Part shown: positions 46,051-59,460 of the stretch, piece by piece
How positions within the stretch are numbered: position 1 is the stretch's first letter
How the letters are laid out: each line of letters opens with the position of its first letter
Source of the DNA: Cacajao melanocephalus
Lineage: Eukaryota; Chordata; Mammalia; Primates; Pitheciidae
Direction of reading: 5' to 3'
NCBI GenBank assembly: GCA_963573385.1
Contig: CAUYLG010050968.1
Span: forward strand, 62,001-126,000
Length of the DNA stretch: 64,000 bases
The notes under the pieces: model-generated
Databases searched by the model: none
What the model was told of the DNA's origin: nothing
What the model saw: only the letters and a program-made list of their open reading frames with translations
Position numbers and translations under genes: made by a program

Positions 46051-46710
46051 TGATATGGTTAGACTTTGTGTCCCCACCCAAATCTCATCTTGAATTGTAA
46101 CCCCCGAGGTGTTGAGGAAGAAGCCTAGTGGGAGGTAACTGGATCATGGAGGTGGCTTCCCCCATGCTATTCTTTTGATAGTGAGTGAGTTCTCATGAGA
46201 TCTGATGATATTTTAAGTATTTGGCAAATCATTCTTTTACTCACTTATCTCTCTCCTGCCATCATGTGAAGGTCCTTGCTTCCCCTTTGCCTTCCCCCAT
46301 GATTGTAAGTTTCCTGAAGCCTCCCCAACCATGTGGAACTGTGAGTCAATTAAATTTCTCTCTCTCTTTTTTTTTTGAGACAGAGTCTTGCTCTGTTGCC
46401 CAGGCTGGAGTGCAGTGGTGCAATCTCCGCCTTCTGGGTTCAAGCAATTCTCCTGCCTCAGCCTCCTGAGTAGCTGGGATTACAGGTGCCTGACACCATG
46501 CCCAGTTAATTTTTGTATTTTTAGTAGAGATGGGGTTTCACCATGTAGGTCAGACTGGTCTCGAACTCCTGACCTCGTGATCTACTCTCCTCAGCCTCAC
46601 TAAGTGCTGGGATTACAGGTGTGAGCCACCACATCTGGCCAGACCTCTTTCCTTTACACATTACTCAGTCTCAGATAGTATCTTTATAGCAGTGTGAAAA
46701 TGGACTAATA
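46051..46710 (+). mobile_element. MST/THE1-family MaLR LTR split by an Alu
   Basis: Starts TGATATGGTTAGACTTTGTG and follows the MaLR pattern (CCCACCCAAATCTCATCTTG, CTGTGAGTCAATTAAA). An inverted Alu at 46369-46640 interrupts it; the LTR resumes CCTTTACACATTACTCAGTC and ends TGGACTAATA. Confidence 0.88.
46369..46640 (-). mobile_element. Alu inserted in MaLR LTR
   Basis: Inverted Alu, TTTTGAGACAGAGTCTTGCT to CACATCTGGCC; about 20 bp around the GATCTCAGCTCACTGCAAC block are deleted. Confidence 0.94.
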
Positions 46711-47413
46711 TCCCATGGTTCTTTGAATATAGAAAGCTCTCGATAAATATTTGTTTGAATATCCCTAAGGGACAAATACCTGATTGACAATAACCACTTC
46801 CCAGAGTCACACAGAATAGAAACATATTGATTCTGGGAAGTTCATTCTGAATTTTTCTCTGATACCCCTGAAATGATAGCTTTTAAAAAGAAACAATTTC
46901 TGAAGATTTCTTCATAACAAAAAAAAACCTTTTGATAGAGTCCCAAAGACCCACCTGAATTACCACATGCTTCATCTCAGACTTTTCTCCTGTTGTTCCA
47001 TGAACTAATGAGCTTGATGCAGGGAGAGAAGAAGAATAATCAGCTAGAAGGTAAAGGGGTGACTCTTTTCAGGGGGCATGTGCTACATGATTGGGGTTGG
47101 TTACTGAATGGAAGGCAATGCTGTAGACAGGAAGCATCCCAGGGGAACTGTGTGACTGCTGAAGAAGCAGGGCTACTGAGTAAGCAGTGTTCCTCAATAT
47201 TTTCTCCCTGTGATGGGGGGGTCGTTGGTGGGGAATGAGGGCAGGAAACAAGGAATAAGGCATTTCTCTTTTCTCCTTTATGATATAAGAGGTAAGAAAT
47301 TTCAGAATGCCTCAGGTAAGGCATCTTTTAAAAGTGGCCCTAACTCTGTATTATTGACCCATATTGTGCCCATTCCCGAGAGGTAAGGGAGGGTGCAATA
47401 GAAACTTCTAGAT

Positions 47414-48033
<620 letters not shown>

Positions 48034-48119
48034 CTATAATACCTCCATTTCTTCTCCTTTGTATTCAAGTTATTTTATTTTCTTTACATCTTTTCGGTAT
48101 CTTTCTTAGGGGAACAAGA

Positions 48120-48340
48120 AAAGGAACTAACATTTACTGAGTGCTTTGTTTCAGGAATTAAACAAGGCACTTTACATGAGTTAACTTAAGTAATTTTTAT
48201 AAGACTATCATGCAGGTATATTCATTACCATTTAAAGATGGGGAAACTGAGGCTGAGAAGAACTGATGGTAAAGTGTTCAATGGTCACAGAGCTAGGGAG
48301 TGCTAAAACCAGTTCTGTTTGTCTCCACAGCAGCAACCTT
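48120..48340 (+). mobile_element. Ancient MIR/L2-class repeat
   Basis: 'TTACTGAGTGCTTTGTTTCAG', 'GGGGAAACTGAGGCTGAGAA' and 'GGTCACAGAGCTAGG' match an old mammalian repeat; family uncertain. Confidence 0.6.
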
Positions 48341-49319
48341 ACCAAGGGGCACTATACTCCTTCCAATATGATAATCTGCCTCTGAGTTGGGTAACTGATA
48401 AAAAGTAATGCTGAGTAGTTAGTTGCATATCTCTTGGAAACTGTCAAGCTATCAAAGGGTTAAAGGTTTGGCTTATGTCTTGCAACAGGCAACATGCTTT
48501 ACATGGCATAATTAATTGCAGATGTTTATTTTCTTGCTAGTACAGAACTCCATTTGTGAAATTACCATACAAAATTATAAACAGAATGGTAATCACTTCT
48601 GAAATGGAAATTTTTTAAAGAGGATTTTTTCCTGCCTTTTTGGGAGCTATTAGTTCCCATTTTAACAGCTGGCCAATTATGTATTTGTATAAATGCAGCT
48701 TCATCTTGCTCAACTTAAGATTCATTATAGGAAATTGCAGAAATAGGAATATGTTGAGTCTAGGGATGGAGTAGACCCAACTCTCAGTCTATTGAGATGA
48801 CTCTCCAGTGGCAGTGGCTGCTCAGGAAAACATGTTACTCAACCTCACTTGAGAAACCTCTCCAGCTTCTAGATTTAGGAGCGTGGCGCAAGTGACGAGG
48901 TAGTTGAAAAGCTCATCTAGAGTTTGACAGAACAGACCAATGAGCACTGTTTGCTGAGGTTGTCATTACTACTCAGCTGACTTCCTGACTTCCTCTCAGA
49001 CAAATGTATTACCAACCAAATTTTGGGAGAGTAGGTAAATACCAGGAAGCCCAGAACTGGGCTCAAAGACAAACTCCTGACAATTGCAAAGTGGATGTGG
49101 TTCAGAGCAAAGATCAGATTGCACTAGTTAATCAGAAAAGTAAAATCTTCCAGATAATCTAAGTGTTCACAGTTGCTAAGTACCAAACCTGTGGGACATT
49201 ACAGAGAGTAGGAATTTAAATCTCCTACAATACCATTACATAACTTACAAATATCTACAAATATACATTTTGAAGGAAACACATAAACACAAAAAAAGAT
49301 CCTTTAAATCCAAAGAATT

Positions 49320-49370
49320 GCTGTGTGTGCATGTGTGTGTGTGCATGTGTGTGTGTGTTTGTGTGTGTGT
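49320..49370. repeat. (GT)n microsatellite
   Basis: GT repeat with GCAT and TTT interruptions. Confidence 0.95.
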
Positions 49371-49784
49371 AAATGAAATGGAGTGAATTAAGAGAAAGAG
49401 ATTGTGAAAATGTGCCTAACTCAACTCTGTTCTTGAGGTTACTCCCCCCAAAAGGTATTATATTTGATTAGAATCATGCTAGTTGAAGGGCATAATTTTC
49501 TTGACAAAAAGAAGATGATGTTCAATCTTTAGATAAAAAAGATTACTACCTCATTTAAATCCTAACACGAAAATTCACAACCTGATTGATAGATCCTAAT
49601 GCTTGAACAAAGGGAATGTTGGCACCATCATAATTGGTTTCCAGAGGAAAGTATGAGTGCCTCTGCTTTTCTCTGGTGTTGGAGTATTTACTATTGTCAT
49701 GGATTTGACAGCACATGGAAATCAAAGTTTTCTTTAAAAGTCCATTATTCAGGAAAGAGCTTAAATGACTGTAAGCAAATAATA

Positions 49785-50000
49785 ATACTTTCAACTTGTA
49801 CAGCATTTTACAATTTCCAAAGACCTTCACCCATCTCAGCTTATTTGACCATCACAAAAATCCTGTGAGATAAGAAAGTTAGTGCTATTTCCATTTGTAA
49901 AGGAGGTTATTGAGGTTCAGATAACTTCAGTAACATTCCCAAGACCACATGGCCAACAAGTAAGCAGCAAAGGTTACATGAGAATTCCTTTGCTCCCTCG
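49785..50000 (+). mobile_element. Ancient MIR/L2-class repeat
   Basis: 'ATTTTACAATTTCCAAAGAC', 'CATCTCAGCTTATTTGACC' and 'AGACCACATGGCCAACAAG' give the same class of pattern as 48120-48340. Confidence 0.55.
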
Positions 50001-50099
50001 AAAGCTTATCTCTTCACTTACATTCTATTATAGTCAATAGTGCCACGTAAACTGCCCTCCCAACGAGCAGCCTGACAGTTACCTGTTCTCAAACATTCT

Positions 50100-51180
50100 T
50101 CCTCTAGATATTTGTATGATTCGATCTTCACTGCATTCAGATTTCTGCTCAAATGTTGTCTCTTCAGAGCAGTCTCTCCTGACCATCCTACCAAATATGC
50201 TGCCTCCCCTCACTATCTGTCCTCTCACTTCAATTTGTATGTGTTATTTATTTAATTGTTTATTATTGGTCTCTTTCACTAGAAGAGGAGCTCCATGAGA
50301 GCTGTTAGTCTCTTTTGCCTACCATTATATTATATCACTACTTGGAACCGTTTTTGGTCCAAAATAGGTATGCAATAAATACGTTGAGGATAAAAAAAAT
50401 GAAACCGATTCCTCTCTCTCCTTTATTCTTCTCATCCAGTAGGCCACCAATTCTTGTACATTATGCAAGAATATCTGTTCTCTCTCTGTCCCTGCTTCCA
50501 CTTGTTAAGCCCAAATGCTCCTCATTTCTGTTCTAAAGTAGTATTGTCATATCTTCCTCAGTTGGTCTCCCTTCTTTGAGCTTGCCTTTCCCCAATCCAT
50601 TCTCCATCATGCCGTTAGGGTGATCTGTCAAAAACACGTATTTTTTCACTCTTTGTTTAAAGCATTCAGTGGCTTCCTATACCTTTCAGGTTAAAAGTCC
50701 AACTCTTTAGCATGGTAGGCAGGTCTTTTCATGTTTGGATTGTTTAACTTCATCTTTGCCAACTCTTCTCTCCCTCAGTCCTCCAATTACATTGAACCAT
50801 TTGCAAATTTGAGAACTCACCATCTTCTTTTTCTCTTCTATATCTCTGTGAACACCACTTCTGTACTGTGTCTGTCTACTCCGCTACCTCTCAGTTGTTT
50901 TGCCTAATTTTTACCAGTTCTTCAAAACTCAGCATTTGTGACATCTTTAGGAAGCCTTCCTCAATTTCCCCCACCCCTATCCTAAGATGTTCTAAGCACT
51001 CTCTTCACACCCCTCTCTTACGTCTGTATCATGGCACTTATCACCCTGTGGGAATTCATTCATTTTCTCCTTCATTACACATGAGGGCAAGAACCTAGTC
51101 TTATTTATCTTTAGATTCCTAGTACCTAGCACAGTGTCTTAAACATAGTAACTCATCAATAAGTATTTGCTAAATAAATA
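50100..51180 (+). mobile_element. L2 3'-end sequence (two adjoining pieces)
   Basis: Two L2-like 3' ends (about 50110-50385 and 50540-51180). Each closes with the 'GTATGCAATAAATA' or 'CTAGCACAGTGTCTTAAACA' style tail, preceded by 'TCTCTCCTGACCATCC' or 'GGAAGCCTTCCTCAATTTCC'. Confidence 0.75.
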
Positions 51181-51357
51181 TATATTCAGACATCCACTGT
51201 AGAGTTTCTTCTGGAATCATCTTTGTAGTTTTGCCCAAATAATAGAGTAATCAGAAAGAGAATGTTGGATATATTAGTAACCCTCACCAATCTTAGTGTC
51301 TTATAATGACACATCTTTCAACATAATTAAAATGCAATAAATAAAGATTGAGGCATG

Positions 51358-51733
51358 TGATATGGTTTGGCCATGTCCCCACCCAAATCTCATCTTGAAT
51401 TGTAGCTCCCATAATCCCCACGTCATGTGATTGACCCTGTGGGAGATAATTGAATCATGGGGGCGGTTACTCTCATGCTGTTCTTGGGATAGTGAGTGAG
51501 ATCTCATGAGATATGATGGTTTTATAAGGTGCTTTTCCCCCACTTTGCTCATTCTTCTCCTTCCTGCCACCATGTGAAGTCGGATGTTTTTGTTGTCACC
51601 CCGCTCACTATGACTGTAAGTTTTCTGAGCCCTCTGCAGTCCTGCAGAACTGTGAGTCAATTAAACCTCTTTTCCTTATAAATTACCCAGTCTTGGGTAT
51701 GTCCTTATAGCAGCAGGAGAATGGAGTAATACA
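51358..51733 (+). mobile_element. Solitary THE1/MSTA-type MaLR LTR with 5-bp TSD
   Basis: A 376-bp LTR from TGATATGGTTTGGCCATGTC to GGAGTAATACA. GCATG at 51353-51357 is repeated at 51734-51738. It contains AATTAAACCTCTTTTCCTTA, the LTR's polyadenylation region. Confidence 0.95.
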
Positions 51734-51799
51734 GCATGAAAAGGGTATTTAATCCATCTTTGAAGAAAGGTGCTGGGGAACGGTCAAGAAAATTCCCTA

Positions 51800-52500
51800 A
51801 AGTAGGTACCATCTGATCCTTAAAGATTCCTGGAGGTTGGGGGACAGAAAGAAGAGGAAGAATGGGGAGGGTATTTCAGGCTTAAAATATGTACCAAGTC
51901 CCAGCATGGGGGTTTGAAGGAAGCAGCAAGCAGTTCAGATTTACAGGAATCTAAGTACAAGGCAGTGAAGGGCACTGAAGGGGATGAGGTGAGGGGCATG
52001 AGGGGTACCAGATCATCAAGTGCTGTGGGGAGGGGACAGAGAATTGTGAAAAGTATTGAGATGTTTAGATGTCATCTTCAGGAAAATACTCTAGAATATT
52101 AATGAACAATAGTTTTGACAGGGATAATATTGAGATAAGAGGGTAGTTGGAGATAAGGGCCCAGAGAGTGAAAGGAATAGAGATAAAGATAGGACAGATT
52201 CCATGAGTGGTTATGAGGCAATATAGACAAATTTGGTGATTATTGGTTTGTGGGGATCAAGGAAGAGAAAAGACTCATGTGAGGCTGACAGGTTTCCAGC
52301 TAGAATGATGGATGGATCATAGTGCTACCAAGCAAAATACAAAATGCTATAGAAGGTATATATTTTAGAGTGGGGGAAGTTAAGCTCAGATATGATCATA
52401 TGAGTCGGAAGGACTATAAGATATCCAAGTGAAACTGTTGAGCAAGAATAAGTCCCAAATTCAGGATAGCTTGGGTTTCATCAGTACATAGGTATCAGTG
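51800..52500. repeat. Possible ancient interspersed repeat, unclassified
   Basis: Purine-rich, with phrases such as AAGGAAGCAGCAAGCAGTTC and CATCAGTACATAGGTATCAG seen in old mammalian elements; no boundaries were fixed. Confidence 0.35.
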
Positions 52501-52639
52501 TGTTGAAGAATACAAATATCATCCAAGAAGAGGACAGAACATAAGAAGAAAAGTTGGCTAAAGACAGGATGCTAGAGAATGCCACTATTAAGAAAAGGCA
52601 TGAAAAGAAGAATTATAAGAAAAAAGAACCAACAGTAAA

Positions 52640-53182
52640 TTAGGCATTCTTAGTCACAGGATGAGATAGGAGGTCAGCACAAGATACAGGCCCCAAAGAC
52701 CTTGCTCATAAAACAGGTTGCAGTAAAGAAGCCAGCAAAACCCACCAAAACCAAGATGGCAATACAAGTGATCTCTGGTCATCTTCACTGCTCATTATAT
52801 GCTAATTATAATGTAGTAGCAGGCTAAGAGACACTCCCACCAGCACCATGACGGTTTGCAAACGCCAGGACAACGTCAGGAAGTTACCCTATATGGTCTA
52901 AAAAAGGGAGAAACCCTCAGTTCTAGGAATTCCCCACCCCTCTCCCAGAAAACTCAGGAATAATCCACCCCTTGTGTAGCATATAATCAAGGAGTAACTA
53001 TAAGTGTATTCAGTCAAATAGCCCATGTCACTGCTCGGTCTATGGAATAGCCATTCTTTTATTCCTTTACTTTCGTAAAAAACTTGCTTTCATTTTACTC
53101 TATGGACTCGCCCCAAATTCTTCCTTGCATGAGGTCCAAGAGCCTTTTCTTGGGGTCAGGATCAGGATCCTTTCCAATAACA
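52640..53182 (+). mobile_element. ERV1-like LTR, 5' end missing
   Basis: The same family as 7213-7760 but in the opposite orientation: GTCACAGGATGAGATAGGAG, AGGAAGTTACCCTATATGG, CTTGCTTTCATTTTACTCTA, ending TTTCCAATAACA. The first roughly 100 bp of the LTR are absent. Confidence 0.8.
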
Positions 53183-53369
53183 AAGATATCTGAGACTTCA
53201 GTGAGGTCATTGAGTAGCTGTAGTGGGAGTTAGAGTGTTCAAGAGCTGATAAGATAAAAGAGGAGGTCAGAGAAAGAAACTTTCTCTGAAGAGAACTTTT
53301 TCTGAAAGAAAAAATTCCAAATTCCAGGTGCTGTAAGTTAGGGTCTATCAATGTTATTCAGACTAGTGC

Positions 53370-53655
53370 TTTTTTTTTTTTTTTTTTGATACAGGGTCTC
53401 ATTCCATTCTCCAGGCTGTAGTGCATTGGTGTGATCATCACTCCTCCCAGGCTAAAATGATCCTCCCACCTCAGCCTCCCAAGTAGCTGTGACCACAGGC
53501 GCATGCCACCACATCTGGCTAATTTTTAAATTATTTGTAGTGACAGGATCTTCCTATGCTGCCCAGGCCAGCCTTGAACTCCAGGGCTCGAGTGATTCTC
53601 GCACCTTGGCCTCCCGAAGTGCTGGGATTACAGGCATGGGCCATCATGCCTGGTC
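53370..53655 (-). mobile_element. Alu with TSD
   Basis: Inverted Alu. TCAGACTAGTGC (53358-53369) is matched 11/12 at 53656-53667. Confidence 0.93.
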
Positions 53656-53713
53656 TCAGACTAATGCCTTGATTTCTACTTTGTAATCTTAAATATGGCT
53701 TAAATATATTTGT

Positions 53714-53843
53714 CATGGATTAAATATATTGGTATTGTCCACAGTGCTTAATTCATTGTGACTTAATCAATATTTGTTGGATAACAGATATATTTCTGGA
53801 CTAAAAGCTATATATGACCTGTCTAAGTTTCTGGTTGCTATAA
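53714..53843 (+). repeat. Local direct duplication, copy 1
   Basis: This segment matches 54688-54830 in the same orientation with scattered differences and small indels. It begins with an L2/MIR-like 3'-end motif (TATTTGTTGGATAACAG) but the match extends well past it into unique sequence. Confidence 0.8.
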
Positions 53844-54687
53844 TAGGCAATTAGATGTACCAGTGTAAAGATACTCTTTAAGAAGGTAGAAATAAGCCAC
53901 TTCATCCCTCCAAATGCAGACTCAATATGATTATTGTGGCTGCTATCACATTTCTTGTTAATGAAGTTTCTGCCAAGTTTATTTTTATAGTCCTCTAAAT
54001 AAGATTTCTTGTTCTTATCTCTTTGAGCTTGCTGGGGACTACCATATATCACTCCCTTTTCTTAACTTCAACTATGCCTATAATGCTAAACCATTCAACT
54101 GGTCTTTGGCATATCCTGCTTTACACTGATAATTATCATCCTACACAATGGTGTGCTGGTAAATGTGTAATATTCAGCTGGAGCCAGGGAAAGTGGAATT
54201 GGTAGATTTTTAGAGTTTGCTGTTTTCCATGCTGTAAATATAGTAGCATGGCTGATTTCAGATTACCAGTGTGACATCTCTGAACATGGAGTTAGTAAAA
54301 AACATATAGTTGTACACCATTGTACTGTGTAGTATTTTCTGAGGATATTAAAAAAAAACCCTCAAGAACACAGAAAACGGTAAATTGTAATAAATAAAAC
54401 AGAAGTGATGTATTTTGAGTATGTATTCCCTTTGTTTTTAATATAATTGAATTACTAGCTTATATAATGCAATTTTGAATGATGACAGTGATTGTTTGCT
54501 TGCTTGATTGTTTTTGGCTTAGGTTTGATATCCCAAGATGACAATGTTTAACAACAGGATTTCCTAATTCCTGAAATTTTAAAAATCATCTCTCATCAGC
54601 TGATATGAATGGCTCCAATATACTACTTACTTTATGTCTGTATTTTTCATCTTACCACTTAAATTTTAAGCATGTAGAGGCAGGGGT

Positions 54688-54830
54688 CATGGCTTAAATA
54701 TATTTGTATTGTCCATAGTGCTTAACACATAGTGACTTACTAAATATTTGTTGGATAACAGATATATTTCTGTACTAAAAGCTATATATGACCTGTGTAA
54801 GTTTATGGTTGCTACATTAGTTGCTATAAT
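54688..54830 (+). repeat. Local direct duplication, copy 2
   Basis: This is the second copy of 53714-53843, about 0.97 kb downstream. It keeps more of the ancient L2-like 3' end (from about 54665). Confidence 0.8.
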
Positions 54831-55984
54831 TATCCTGGTAAATATGCTGCAAATATTTGCCCTGGTAAAATCAAGGCTATAGATGTGTGTATCTTGGAAA
54901 TGAATATGTTTTCTCTGAATGTTGAAGTTTAATATATCTTCTATAGGACTCCAAGGGCATATTAATTTGCATATGTTTTCACACTGTTTCTTTATGGTTA
55001 TGAATGTATCATGAATTGCCAGCAGAGTATACAATCAAATTGGATATAAACTTGCATCTATTTCTTAATTATTTCAGAAATGTACTCCTTTAAAATGCAA
55101 GAGTATAATCATTAGCAGTTAATTATATTACAAAAACTAAATGAAACTATGCAATTAATTATGCCATATAAATGATGTTTGTGGACTCCAATCTGGTGTC
55201 AAGAAATGAAATTGTTTTTAATGTGCTGTGAAGGGTTTTTAATTTGTCTCTCAGTGCAATATGTTATACACCAAAATAAACATTCGTCCTTTCTAAATGA
55301 GTGAAAAAAAGTATCTTTCATGAAGCCTACAATTCTCAAGAAAATCACATCTTAGAAAAAATTACATCTTAGAGGTGTGATATTCTGTTCTTCCATTATA
55401 TTTCTAATTCTGTTATTTCATTGCTTAAATTAAAAACCTCAGAATTTAAAGGAATTCTAGCTCTGTATATGCAGAGGCTATTTTTTGTCTCTTTTTTTGT
55501 GTGTGAATTTCATTTAAACAGCTCAAGAGTACCTAAAGGACATCATGCATTTTGTTAGAGGGACAGGCTACTCACCATTTTTCCTAATACTACTTTTAGT
55601 TGTACCCTAAATGTAAAGGTGGGGAAAGAGACCAAGTTTTGTAGCAAACATTCAATCTCGTTACAACTCCCCCATTTCTTAGATTAAAAGGCTGAAATTC
55701 AGAAAAACTTATTAGGGTTTTGAAAATAAATTTTAGGAATGGAATTAAACCACCAGAGAAGGGTTATATGTTTTAACCAATCATTTTTTTAGAGGTTTAT
55801 GCTCATTTTTAAAGCAAAATCTGAATAACATGACTGTTGTTGTTGCTTGTTGCAACGAGTCAGATTCTTGTTTGTAACTCAGCACATTTTTAAAATAGAT
55901 TTTATTTTTCAGAACAGTTTTAGATTCACAGCAGAACTGAGGGGAAGGCACAGAGGTTTCCCATATACTCTCTGTCCCCTACAC

Positions 55985-56262
55985 ATGCACAGTCTTGAAG
56001 CCAGGAGTTTGAGACCAGCCTGCATAACATAGTAAGATCTCATTTAGCTGAGCATGGTGACATGTGCCTGTAATACTAGCTAGTTGGGAGACTAAGGCAG
56101 TTTATCAGTTATCAGTTTTTGTCTCTAGGATCACTTGAGCCTAGGAATTCAAGGCTGCAGAGAGCCATGATCACACGATCACACTCCAGCCTGGGCAATA
56201 AAGTGAGACCCTGTCTCTAGAAAGTAATAATAATAATAACAATAATAATAATAATAATAGAG
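55985..56262 (+). mobile_element. Old Alu, 5' truncated, with inserted bases
   Basis: From AGTCTTGAAGCCAGGAGTTT to CCCTGTCTCTAGAAAG and an (AATAAT)n tail (56226-56261). About 25 foreign bases (TTTATCAGTTATCAG...) interrupt it near 56100. Confidence 0.85.
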
Positions 56263-56267
56263 TGCGT

Positions 56268-58950
56268 TAGAAAGTATTATCTCTGTTTCCATCCTCTGAA
56301 AAAGATTGTAGACAATTGGTTTTGTTTCTTTGTTAAAAGTTTGATAGAATTCACCAGTGAACCCATCTGAGCCTGGTGCTTTTTCTTTTGGAAGGATATT
56401 AATTATTGATTCAATTTCTTTAATAGATACAGGCCTTTTCAGATTGTCTATTTCTTCATGTGTGAATTTGGTGTATTATAACTTTCATAGAATCAGTCCA
56501 CTTCATCTACATTATCAACTTTGTAGGCATACAATTGTTCATAATCCTTTATTGTCCTTTTAATGTCCCTGAGATCTGTAGTTACATTCTCTCTTTCATT
56601 TCTGGCATTAGTGATTTGTGCCTTTTCTCTTTTTTTCTTTGTTAACCTGGCTAGGGGCTTATCAATTGTATTGATCTTTTCAAAGAACTAGCTTTTAGTT
56701 TCATTAATTTTTCTCTACTGATTATTTTTAAAATTTTTATTGATTTCTGATCTATTTATTATTTTTTTCTGCTTACTTTGGGTTTTTAAATTTTATTTTA
56801 TTTTACTTTTTTTCTTATCTTTCCCAATGAACATTGAATTTAATTTTCTCTTTTCTTTAGTTTCTTAAGGTGGAAGCCTAGATGATTAATATCGTATCTT
56901 TCTTATTTCTAATACATGTATTCAATGCTATAAACTTCCCTGTAAATACTACTTTCACTATATTCTACAAATTTTGCTAAGTTGCATTTTCATTTTAATG
57001 TAGCTAAAAGTTAAAAATAATAAAAATATAAAGCTTTTCATTTTACCTTTACTTTTTCTTCCTCTGATGATGTTCTTTTCTATACATAGATGCAAGTTTC
57101 CGACTTACAGTTCTTCCTTCTCTCTGAAGAACTTCTTTTAACCTTGAAAGGCAGGTCTACTGGCAGCATATTTCCTCAATTTCTGTTCGTCTGAGAAAGT
57201 TTTATTGCTCCTTCATTTTTAAAGGAGAATTTCACAGTATACAGAATTCTAGGCTGGTAGGTCTTTTAACACTTTAAATATTCACTCCACTCTCTTCTTG
57301 CTTATGATTTCCAAGGAAAAATCACATGTAATTCTTATCTTTGCTTTTCTACAGATAAGTTGCTTTTTCCCCTCTGGCTTATTTCAAAGTTTTATTCTTT
57401 ATGTTTATTTTTCTGCTATTTGAGTATGATATGCCTAGGTCTAGTTATTTCTTGGCATTTATCCTTCTTGGTGTTTTCCGACATGGCTGGATCTGGGGTT
57501 TGTTGTCTCATTTTAATTTATGGACGTTCTTAGTCATTACTTCAAATATTCCTTTTTTTTTCTCTCTCTTTCTTTGTCTGGTATTCTCATCACACATATG
57601 TTACACCTTTCACAGTTGTTCACAGTTTTTGGATATCCTGTTTTTTTTTTTTTTTTCAATTTTTTTTCCTCTTTGCTTTCTGTTTTTGAAGCTTCTATAA
57701 ATTCTTCCCTCAGCTATGTGCAGTTTACTTATGAGCCCATCAAAGGCGTTATTCATTTCTGTTAGTATTTTTGATCTTTAGTATTTTTTTATTCTTAGAA
57801 TTTTCATGTCTCTGTTTACAATGCCCATCTGTTGTTTTATGCTGTCTGTTTTATCTGTTAGAGCCCTTAGCCTGTTAATTCCAGTTGTTTCACATTCTCA
57901 TTCTGATAATTCCAACCTCCTTGCCATGTCTGAATCTGAGTCTCACACTTGCACTGTCTCTTGCAGTTTCAGTTTTTGTCTCATTAATTTTGATGCTCTA
58001 TTGTTAGATGCATATGCATTAAGGATTGTTATGGCTTAAAAATTGACCCCTTTATCATTATGTAATGCCCTTCTTTATCCCTGATAATTTTCCTTGCACT
58101 GATACCTGTTCTATATAATATTTGCATCTCTTCTTCTGTTTTTTTTTTTGATAAGTTTTAGCATGGTATACCTTTCACCATCTTTTAATTTTTAATCTAT
58201 ATGCATCTTTATATTTAAAGTGTGTTTCTCATGGACAGCATATAGTCAGGTTTTGTTTTTTGATCACTCTGACAATCTTTTGTGCCTTTTAGTATGCCCT
58301 GTAATTTTTTTCTTGATAGCTGGACATGATTTACTGATTAAAGGGAACTGCTATAAATAGGCCATTAGTAACATGTTGGTAAGCTGTGGGGGAAGGTGAA
58401 TCCTGTGATTAAGTCTCATTCTTTTGATGAGCCTGTGTTTCTGAACTGTGAATTTCACAAGTGTTTCTGAGTTTTCTTCACCCTCCTTCTTAGGTGCCAC
58501 AGGAGAGTAGAGTGGATATTTCCCTTCCCTCTGTGGGTTATTCCCTGACAAAGTTCCAATAGCTTAGGCTCTGATAACATAGTTTCTCTTGAGGGCAGGC
58601 CTTGGAAAGAACAACATGTTTTGGCATATTTCAAAATGGTTCCTTTTCCTTCCCCTCTGTCAGAAGCGAGAGAAGATTTTTCACTGATACTCACTGTAAG
58701 AATCTGTTGAACTCCTGGAAGTAAAACTCACAAAAACATAGGGACCCCTATGACTGGGCATCCTTGGAATTTTTAACTCTTTAAAATTGTCCATGCTGAG
58801 CACTTGTCAACTGCAGTTTAGGTTTTCCTGCCCTATACTGGTTACTCAAGGGGTTCCTCTTTTGAATTTCTGCTCCAGTAAGTTGTGATTCTGTGTTTGC
58901 CTGTCTATCTCGCCAATTTGGGGGCAACAAAACTGCCTTGTGACCTTACT
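56268..58950 (-). mobile_element. Long antisense L1M/HAL1-type remnant
   Basis: Antisense old L1: 'CCCATCTGAGCCTGGTGCTT', 'TTTCAAAGAACTAGCTTTTA', 'GGAGAATTTCACAGTATACA', 'TTTGAGTATGATATGCCTAG' and 'TAGCTGGACATGATTTACTG'. These occur in consensus order over more than 2 kb, with many stops. The distal boundary is uncertain. Confidence 0.75.
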
Positions 58951-59089
58951 TTTCTGATAGATCTTAAAAAATATTATTTACTTTTTAGTTTGTTATATTT
59001 TTACTTGTTAGAATGGAATGACAACTTCCAAGCTCTTCACATGCCAGACTGGAAGTCAGCCAGAAGTCTCAATGGACTTTTCTGAGACA

Positions 59090-59460
59090 TCTTTATTAGG
59101 GTATATAATACCTCAAGAGGTACCATAACATTTGCATATCATAAAATTCACCCATTGTAAGTATACATGTCAATAATTTTTAATAAATTTAGGGAATTGT
59201 ATAACAATCCACAGTCACCACAATAAGTTTAGAATATTTTCACCATCCCAGAAAGTCCCCTTGTGCCCATTTGGGATCCTGGCTTCTACCACCAATCCTA
59301 GGCATCCACTGATGTACCTTCTATCTCTATAAATGTGCCTTTTTTTGGCTATTACATACAAATGGAATCATACAATATGCAATCTTTTTGTCTCACTTCT
59401 GTTACTCAGCTTAATGTTTTTGACATTTATTCATGTTGTAGCATACATCTTAATGCATTT
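59090..59460 (-). mobile_element. L1M 3'-end remnant
   Basis: Antisense pattern: 'CACAGTCACCACAATAAG', 'CCTAGGCATCCACTGATGTA', 'CAAATGGAATCATACAATAT', 'TTCATGTTGTAGCATAC'. Confidence 0.75.
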
